Shown: positions 57,789 to 63,503 of the stretch, piece by piece
Layout of the letters: each line of letters starts with the position of its first letter
How positions within the stretch are numbered: the first letter of the stretch is position 1
NCBI GenBank assembly: GCA_022600575.1
Contig: JAHZKF010000050.1
Coordinates: 1 to 63,503 of the forward strand
Length of the DNA: 63,503 nucleotides
Direction of reading: 5' to 3'
From: Gammaproteobacteria bacterium
Lineage (GTDB): Bacteria; Pseudomonadota; Gammaproteobacteria; Legionellales; Legionellaceae
Made by a program: the position numbers and the translations under genes
The notes under the pieces: model-generated
The model's input: only the letters and a program-made list of their open reading frames with translations
The model's database searches: none
What the model was told of the DNA's origin: nothing

Positions 57789-59468
57789 CTAGCCAACTAC
57801 TGCGCAGTTAGAGGTATCAATGCCCACTTTTACAAACGCCATACGCACATCGTTTATATTATAATCATAATCTTTTGTTGCAGCTGTCACCCCACAAGCA
57901 GCTTCAGTAAGTGTTGTCATACTCGAAGTCCAATAATTCATATTGGCTTTGACCATCACATTAAACGCCTTTCGAACGTCCCAACCTTTTGTCGTTGCAA
58001 TGAGGTAAAATGCTTTATTGAAAATACCTGCACCTCCATGTACTTCAGTATTGTCAAAATCACTCATATGATCGATTGAGCGACCATCTTTTTTCGGATT
58101 ATCCAAGTAACGCATTGCGCCCTCATCTTTATTGATATCTCGTCCAATGTCCCACGTGTTTTTTCCTGTCGCATAATATTGCATCGCTATTGCAGCTGCA
58201 TCAGAAAATGCCTCATGTAATGCCCCCATTTGAGGTTCTGAGGAATCAAGGCCTGAATGCTGCTCGGTAAAACCATGACTAATCTCATGCGCTGCAATAC
58301 CCAGTGAGGTTAGCGGATAAAACATAGCTCCACCATCACCAAAAGTCATTTGCTCACCATCCCAAAAAGCATTATCAAAATTTCGCCCATAATGAACACG
58401 CATATTTAATTTCATCGGCGTTTTACCATCTGCTTCAACCAAAGCGGGAACACCGTACCAGTCACGATAAAAATGAGTTACAACGTTCGCACCATAAAAA
58501 GCATCCAAGCTCGGCGAATACCCACCATTCACCTCATCCTCTTTCCAACGCATGCCATTATTATCGATACTTAACCAAAAAAGAGAATTTGAATTATTTT
58601 CATTTGCACAAGGAAACATTTTAACGCCACCATAAGACATGTCATATATCGAAATATCATCATTCACTAACGCGCAATAATTAATTTTATAACGCATCAC
58701 TGCATCCTCTACTTGATATTCAAAATACTTGCCTTTCATTGCGGGAGAATGGCTCTCATCACCGTCATAAATGACTTCACCTATTTTTTCATTACCGCCA
58801 ACCCCGCCGACAAGTGCTTCCTCCATTCCTCCTGAATTTGCTGATAAAACAGCATCCCATTTACGGTAGATATGCAATGACTCCGCATCCATAATCGTGG
58901 TTGGTCGATGCGCACCTGTTGCACCATCATCATAGAAAAAGCTCACTAAAAATGCGTAATGTGCCTGTTTAGCTTTATCAACATAAACGATCGTTTTTAC
59001 AGATTCTTTGGTATAACTTAATGTTGCAGCGCCTCGTTTTTTTTCAAATATCGATTTGGCTTTTTGTATCGCTTTTTCTTTCTGGGAATTCAATAGCCTA
59101 TGAGTAGGTACTACTCCCAAATCTTGTTCTAACCCTTCATACATCACACCATTCATCAATGTGCGCTGATTCAAGTTAGCATGCAATCCTAACTGATGAT
59201 TTACTTTTGGAAGATGAACAACCGATGTCGCATTCCATACAGGTAGCCCCGAATACATTTGTTGAAACCGTATATGGCTTGTTTGGTTAAAATCAATATC
59301 TGTTCTCGTTTTATTTAATTGATTAGAACCTGAGGCTGCAGTCGGATTTACCAAAAGATAGGGCTTAATATAATTGCCGGTTTGATGACTCAAATCAATT
59401 CGAGTAGCAGCCAAAGCAGCATTGGTTAACAAAACCGTAACGAGCATAACTATCAATTTCTTATACAT
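57789..59468 (-). CDS. secreted M4 zinc metalloprotease (thermolysin family, ProA-like)
   Basis: A 559-residue secreted protease. A signal peptide covers 1-20 (KKLIVMLVTVLLTNAALA), then an FTP/PepSY propeptide to about 205, and the M4 catalytic domain. The zinc motif HEISH is at 394-398, the third ligand is E419 in ALHEAFSD, and the catalytic His is H477 in EVHGGAGIFNKAF. Cys265 and Cys287 may form a disulfide. This is the family of Legionella ProA/Msp (543 residues), a type II-secreted virulence factor. Its location between recF and gyrB is unusual. Type II secretion of this copy is inferred. Confidence 0.93.
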   Translation of the reverse strand: MYKKLIVMLVTVLLTNAALAATRIDLSHQTGNYIKPYLLVNPTAASGSNQLNKTRTDIDFNQTSHIRFQQMYSGLPVWNATSVVHLPKVNHQLGLHANLNQRTLMNGVMYEGLEQDLGVVPTHRLLNSQKEKAIQKAKSIFEKKRGAATLSYTKESVKTIVYVDKAKQAHYAFLVSFFYDDGATGAHRPTTIMDAESLHIYRKWDAVLSANSGGMEEALVGGVGGNEKIGEVIYDGDESHSPAMKGKYFEYQVEDAVMRYKINYCALVNDDISIYDMSYGGVKMFPCANENNSNSLFWLSIDNNGMRWKEDEVNGGYSPSLDAFYGANVVTHFYRDWYGVPALVEADGKTPMKLNMRVHYGRNFDNAFWDGEQMTFGDGGAMFYPLTSLGIAAHEISHGFTEQHSGLDSSEPQMGALHEAFSDAAAIAMQYYATGKNTWDIGRDINKDEGAMRYLDNPKKDGRSIDHMSDFDNTEVHGGAGIFNKAFYLIATTKGWDVRKAFNVMVKANMNYWTSSMTTLTEAACGVTAATKDYDYNINDVRMAFVKVGIDTSNCAVVG

Positions 59469-59596
59469 AGCACATCCTAAATATATTTAAAGCGACATAA
59501 AAAAAAGAAAAACATCTAACAATATGGAGAAGAGATTTTACGCAGGTGAGTATACGCTTATGAATAAAAAAAACAATATATGGTAATAAAATACAC

Positions 59597-60664
59597 TTAG
59601 CAAGTTTCACGTGAAACATCGCCCGCCTTCAATTGAAAAAAAGAAACCTCCTCTTTTAAAAACTTTTCTCTAAAAAAAGCTGGATCAATTGAGGTGAAAA
59701 AAAACTGTCCTTCAAAACGCTGAAGCACTTCAAAGAAGCGACTAACATGTGCTGCATCAAGCTCTGTTGTAATATCATCAAATAAATAAGTACAAACACC
59801 TGGCAACAATTTTGCTTGGGCAAGTTTTAAAGCAATCAAAACTATTTTTTGTTGTCCTCGAGACAAACTTTGTTTGGCCTTCTGTCCTTGTGTTTCAAAT
59901 AAAACATCAGCTTGATGCGCGCCAGAATGTGTATATTGCCGCTGCAAGTCCATCTCAAACTGCGCTTCTAATATTTCGTCCAACCCCATTCCTGTTTTTT
60001 TTCTATCCCAACCTTTATCATATGCAATTTGACATAAAAATGGGGTGAGTATTGGTAAAATCTCATTAAATGCTCGAGACCAATTCTCAAAATAAGCCGC
60101 TCTAAATTCATCTAACACATACGACAAGCTAACCAGCTGCTCATCCCACGGTGCACACTGACGTCGATTTGCTCTTTCACGGAGCAATACATTTCGCTGC
60201 TTTAAAACACGTTTATAATCTTTCCAAACAGTATGATAGTCAGGTTCCACGTGAAACAATCCCCAGTCAAGCAAACTACGCCGAACAGCCGGACCCGCAT
60301 TCATAATTTCAAAAATATCTTGGTAAAATACCTGACATGGTAAACGTTTTGCTAGATCACTACTCCGTTGGCACTTACTCTGGTTTAAGCGAACGACGGT
60401 CCCTGTTTTAGCCTTTTGAATACTAATTGAATCACCCATCAACAGCTCACCAAATACTGTTAAGTTGAGTGCATCGTATGAAAGCAGAGCCAGCGTTTCA
60501 CGTGAACGAAATGAATGTCCGCTGCCTAATAAATAAATAGATTCCAACAAAGAAGTTTTACCACTTCCATTCGGGCCAAAAAACACATTAAAACGCTGAT
60601 TCAAATCCAATCTTGCTGTCGCAATATTTCGAACATGCTGAATATCTAAACGAGTCAGACTCAT
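59597..60664 (-). CDS. recF: DNA replication and repair protein RecF
   Basis: SMC-like ATPase that helps load RecA at gaps. The 355-residue protein has Walker A GPNGSGKT at residues 30-37, the RecF signature near ARFFF...SLLESIYLLGSGHSFRS, and an ABC-like signature SLSRGQQKIVLIAL; Walker B is near YLFDDITTELD. The ATG overlaps the dnaN stop by four bases (ATGA). Two parS-like sites lie inside the gene and one at its 3' end, encoding part of the C-terminal sequence DVSRET. Confidence 0.96.
   Translation of the reverse strand: MSLTRLDIQHVRNIATARLDLNQRFNVFFGPNGSGKTSLLESIYLLGSGHSFRSRETLALLSYDALNLTVFGELLMGDSISIQKAKTGTVVRLNQSKCQRSSDLAKRLPCQVFYQDIFEIMNAGPAVRRSLLDWGLFHVEPDYHTVWKDYKRVLKQRNVLLRERANRRQCAPWDEQLVSLSYVLDEFRAAYFENWSRAFNEILPILTPFLCQIAYDKGWDRKKTGMGLDEILEAQFEMDLQRQYTHSGAHQADVLFETQGQKAKQSLSRGQQKIVLIALKLAQAKLLPGVCTYLFDDITTELDAAHVSRFFEVLQRFEGQFFFTSIDPAFFREKFLKEEVSFFQLKAGDVSRETC
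59603..59618. promoter_or_regulatory. parS-like ParB-binding site
   Basis: AGTTTCACGTGAAACA matches the parS consensus TGTTTCACGTGAAACA at 15 of 16 bases. It overlaps the last codons of recF. It is the best of three such sites within 900 bases near the replication origin. Confidence 0.85.
60243..60258. promoter_or_regulatory. parS-like ParB-binding site
   Basis: GGTTCCACGTGAAACA matches the parS consensus at 14 of 16 bases, inside the recF coding region. Confidence 0.7.
60494..60509. promoter_or_regulatory. degenerate parS-like site
   Basis: CGTTTCACGTGAACGA matches the parS consensus at 13 of 16 bases with the central palindrome TTTCACGTGAA intact, inside the recF coding region. Confidence 0.55.
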
Positions 60665-61770
60665 ATTTTCATGGGCATGATAATATATTGATATTGTTCA
60701 TCAAGTGGTGATTCAACCAGAATACTACTATCTGTGGTCGAGAAAGAAAGTTTAACCGCCCCTTCTGGAAGCACCGCTAAAACGTCAAGCAGGTAACCTG
60801 CATTGATACCAATTTTAAGCTCATCTCCTTCTGTTTCAGCTTCAAGCGATTCAACAGCTTCTTCTTTTTCTTGATTATTCGCAATCAGTGTCAAAAGATT
60901 AGGTTGTAAATGCAACAAAATTGCCTTTGATTTCTCATGAGCCAAAATAACAATCCGGGACAAAGCGCGCTTTAAAGCATCTCTATCAAGAGAGATCGAT
61001 TTATCCTGGCCTCGTGGAATAGCCTTAGTATAGGGTGGAAAACGAGCCTCCACTAATTTAGAAGAAAAAGTATATTGTTCAGTAACTAACCTCACATGCT
61101 TTTCACTCGCAGAAAAGGTAACTGTTTCATCTGTAATTGTTTGAAGCAAGCGCAACATATCTTGGACTGCTTTTCGAGGCACAAGCAAACGATGTCGAGC
61201 ATCTCCCATTTCCGTCAAAAAATGAACAACCGCCATACGATGGCCATCAGTTGCTACAGCGGTTAACCCTTCTGAATCAAACTCTAAAAACAAACCATTT
61301 AAAAAAACACGTACATCTTGTTGAGACATTGCAAAATGAGTACATTGAAGCACACGGGTTAATGCTGTCGTTGGTAACACTACTTCAAGCTTACTCGCTT
61401 CATCTTGCATGTAAGGATAATCATCAGCAGGAAGTGTCGCTAATTTGAAATGGCTTCGCCCTTCTTTAATAGATACTGCTTCATTTTGACACACTATTCG
61501 CGGTATTGCCTTATCATCTAACGATCTTATAATATCCAAAAACTTTTTAGCTGAAACAGTAATAGCACCTTCTTTTTCTTCTGTTTGGCATGGTATTCGC
61601 GCTGTTATTTCTATTTCAAGATCAGTCGCTGTAAGGATTAAATGTTGCGCTTTCAAAGACAATAAGAGATGAGATAAAATAGGTAACGGCTGTTTTCTGT
61701 CCAGTGCACCTGAAACCATTAATAACGGATTTAACAAATCACATTTTGAAATATTCAATTCAAACATCAT
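60661..61770 (-). CDS. dnaN: DNA polymerase III beta subunit (sliding clamp)
   Basis: Processivity clamp for the replicative polymerase. About 369 residues, as in E. coli (366). The N-terminus MFELNISKCDLLNPLLMVSG matches the family, with the three repeated clamp domains evident (for example ARIPCQTEEKEGAITVSAKK; VATDGHRMAVVHF). The frame begins with a GTG at 61776, but the ATG at 61770 has GGAG five bases upstream and is the likelier start. It lies 10 bases after dnaA and is coupled to recF. Confidence 0.97.
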   Translation of the reverse strand: MMFELNISKCDLLNPLLMVSGALDRKQPLPILSHLLLSLKAQHLILTATDLEIEITARIPCQTEEKEGAITVSAKKFLDIIRSLDDKAIPRIVCQNEAVSIKEGRSHFKLATLPADDYPYMQDEASKLEVVLPTTALTRVLQCTHFAMSQQDVRVFLNGLFLEFDSEGLTAVATDGHRMAVVHFLTEMGDARHRLLVPRKAVQDMLRLLQTITDETVTFSASEKHVRLVTEQYTFSSKLVEARFPPYTKAIPRGQDKSISLDRDALKRALSRIVILAHEKSKAILLHLQPNLLTLIANNQEKEEAVESLEAETEGDELKIGINAGYLLDVLAVLPEGAVKLSFSTTDSSILVESPLDEQYQYIIMPMKI

Positions 61771-61780
61771 TATCACTCCA

Positions 61781-63148
61781 TCAAGAAGAAAGAATACGCA
61801 TTAAATGTTTATAATCATCCGAAAAATCACCTGCTTCTTGAATCAGTTCCTTTATTTTCCGACAAGCATGAATCACCGTTGTATGATCACGGCCTCCAAA
61901 ATGGTCTCCAATTTCAGGCAAGCTATGATTGGTTAATTCTTTAGCAAGCGTCATCGCCATTTGTCGTGGCCTTGCAATTGAGCGACTGCGCCTCTTTGAT
62001 AGTAAATCAGCCACTTTGACTTTATAGTACTCAGCTGTTGTTTTCGTAATATTTTCAAGTGTAACCAGCTTATCTTGTAGCGCTAATAAATCACGTAACG
62101 CTTCATTCACAAATTCAATCGTAATCGCTTTACCAGTAAAATGTGCGTTTGCTATCACACGTCTTAATGCTCCTTCCAACTCACGCACATTTGAACGAAT
62201 CCGTTTTGCAATAAAAAAAGCAACCTCATAAGGCAGTTCAATATTAGAGCTTTCTGCTTTACTCATCAAAATAGCAACACGTGTCTCTAACTCAGGGGGT
62301 TCAACTGCAACTGTTAGTCCCCAACCAAAACGAGACTTAAGACGCTCTTCAACACCCACAATTTCTTTAGGATAACGATCACTGGTTAAAATAATTTGCT
62401 GCTGCCCTTCTAATAAAGCATTAAATGTATGAAAAAATTCTTCTTGTGAGCGATCTTTTCCTGCAAAAAATTGAATATCATCAATCAGCAATGCATTCAA
62501 TGAACGATAAAATCGTTTAAATTCATTAATCGCATTTGTTTGTAAAGCTTTTACCATATCTGCAACGAAACGTTCCGAATGCAAATATAAAACACGCGCA
62601 TCCGGATTTTTCATCAAAATGTCATTACCTATCGCATGCATCAAATGTGTTTTTCCTAAACCAACCCCTCCATATATAAAAAGTGGGTTATAGGCATCTC
62701 CCGGCCTTTCCGCCACTTGAAGAGATGCAGCACGCGCTAATTGGTTAGAGTTCCCTTCTACAAAAGTTGAAAAAACAAATTTTTCATTCAGATATGTATT
62801 TTTAAAATGATCACCTGCTTTTTTAATATTGACAGGTCTTGCCGTTTGAGAAGATGTTGATGTTTGCGTTACTTCTTTTTGAGTATTGGCTTGCGGCATA
62901 CTTGAACCAATTTCGATACTAACCATCTTGATAGTGCTTTCACTAAATTGACCTGCCAACTCTTGAATACGTGAATAAAAGTTTTTTTTCACCCACTCAA
63001 CAACGAAACGATTGGGTGCTAATAAAGTTAATGTTTCATCCACTTGATTAGGACTAAGCTGCAGTGGTTTCAACCACGTATGGAATTGCTGAGGTGTAAA
63101 CTCAGACTCGAGTACCCCCAAACATTTTTCCCAAACTTTCACAGCCAC
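61781..63148 (-). CDS. dnaA: chromosomal replication initiator DnaA
   Basis: AAA+ initiator that binds oriC and opens the duplex. From the GTG at 63148 the product is 455 residues. Domain I starts [20 protein letters not shown], domain III has Walker A GGVGLGKT (about 160-167) and Walker [14 protein letters not shown], and domain IV ends with the DnaA-box-binding signature [15 protein letters not shown]. The open frame begins with a TTG at 63166, but GAGGAG lies six bases before the GTG at 63148 and dnaA genes often start with GTG. First gene of dnaA-dnaN-recF. Confidence 0.98.
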   Translation of the reverse strand: MAVKVWEKCLGVLESEFTPQQFHTWLKPLQLSPNQVDETLTLLAPNRFVVEWVKKNFYSRIQELAGQFSESTIKMVSIEIGSSMPQANTQKEVTQTSTSSQTARPVNIKKAGDHFKNTYLNEKFVFSTFVEGNSNQLARAASLQVAERPGDAYNPLFIYGGVGLGKTHLMHAIGNDILMKNPDARVLYLHSERFVADMVKALQTNAINEFKRFYRSLNALLIDDIQFFAGKDRSQEEFFHTFNALLEGQQQIILTSDRYPKEIVGVEERLKSRFGWGLTVAVEPPELETRVAILMSKAESSNIELPYEVAFFIAKRIRSNVRELEGALRRVIANAHFTGKAITIEFVNEALRDLLALQDKLVTLENITKTTAEYYKVKVADLLSKRRSRSIARPRQMAMTLAKELTNHSLPEIGDHFGGRDHTTVIHACRKIKELIQEAGDFSDDYKHLMRILSS

Positions 63149-63503
63149 AAAACACTCCTCACCCAAAAGGTAATTACAAAATTAACTCAACTTGATATAT
63201 ATAAACACAAAGAAGACAAACGTACACGCTTTCTTAGCTGAAGGTTTAGATAGTGCCATCGAGAAACAATATCAGCAAGTGAAAAAAATTGTACAGCTCT
63301 AAAATAAAATTTAAATTAATCTTCTTTCAAAAATGAACTTTTAGTGGAAAACCCTTGAAAAAAGAGAGGGATAGGATGAGGATAAAGGTATATATGATAT
63401 AATTACTTAAGTTATCCAGATCTAATTCTCTCTTTAAAGCAGTGCTTTTACACACAGAAAAAAACCATCTAACTTATTAATAAATAATATAAAAAACAAA
63501 TAA
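63149..63503. other. dnaA upstream region, part of a probable oriC
   Basis: The last 355 bases are strongly AT-rich and hold no gene. One near-perfect DnaA box, TTATCCAGA, lies at 63411-63419 (one mismatch from TTATCCACA), followed by GATCTAATTCTCT, which resembles the E. coli 13-mer unwinding repeat GATCTNTTNTTTT. A long AT stretch follows to the end. The origin probably continues beyond the window, where more DnaA boxes and rpmH are expected. Confidence 0.55.

Overview
The window looks like a chromosomal segment from a gammaproteobacterium of the order Legionellales, most likely genus Legionella; the species cannot be named from the sequence alone. The reasons are AT-rich DNA, the gene set around rho-ubiD-fre, rpoH-ftsX-ftsE-ftsY with paired M16 peptidases, a ProA-like M4 metalloprotease, a PrkA-YeaH-SpoVR operon, and several lineage-specific proteins that look like type IVB (Dot/Icm) effector candidates. 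The right edge is the replication-initiation region: dnaA, dnaN, recF and gyrB all read leftward, with three parS-like ParB sites in recF.

Layout. 1-5043: rho, ubiD, fre, a small membrane protein and a PAS-GGDEF cyclase. 5115-12600: an orphan protein with a hydrophobic hairpin, a secreted glycerophosphodiesterase divergent from dacB (PBP4), an ABC importer-like ATPase plus fused double permease, and another orphan protein. 12686-20333: the complete glycine cleavage operon (gcvT-H-PA-PB), a small HTH protein, an RMD1/DUF155 protein, a tandem GNAT protein and fabF. 20330-24419 (minus): a tripartite efflux operon whose FUSC inner-membrane part is split into two genes. 24573-29859: lpxD, polA, rpiA and an outer membrane protein with a strong terminator. 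30111-39861: a membrane protein of unknown role, prkA-yeaH-spoVR, an unknown polytopic membrane protein divergent from argR across two ARG-box-like sites, and a pair of tandem paralogues carrying an arginine-finger-like motif. 39858-43302 (minus): rpoH, ftsX, ftsE, ftsY. 43360-50537: two M16 peptidases, rsmD, a DUF2520 protein, a TTC38-like protein and uup. 50641-55096: a thioredoxin-like protein, a divergent Hfq paralogue, a secreted Cys-rich repeat protein, an outer membrane protein, sodC and an alpha/beta hydrolase. 55228-63503 (minus): gyrB, an M4 metalloprotease, recF, dnaN, dnaA and the start of a probable oriC.

The most promising unexplained items are: (i) the Hfq-like protein at 51084-51290, which keeps the Sm core but has lost the proximal-face glutamines and the rim arginines; (ii) the operator of two 18-bp boxes with the canonical 3-bp gap, placed in the promoter of an unknown membrane protein next to argR; (iii) the duplicated genes at 38036 and 38950, whose conserved motif resembles the RasGAP arginine-finger loop; and (iv) the parS cluster with a protease gene inserted between recF and gyrB. 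No tRNA, rRNA, CRISPR array, insertion sequence or prophage was recognised. Several gene starts were moved from the longest open frame to an internal start with a better ribosome binding site; each case is explained in its entry.
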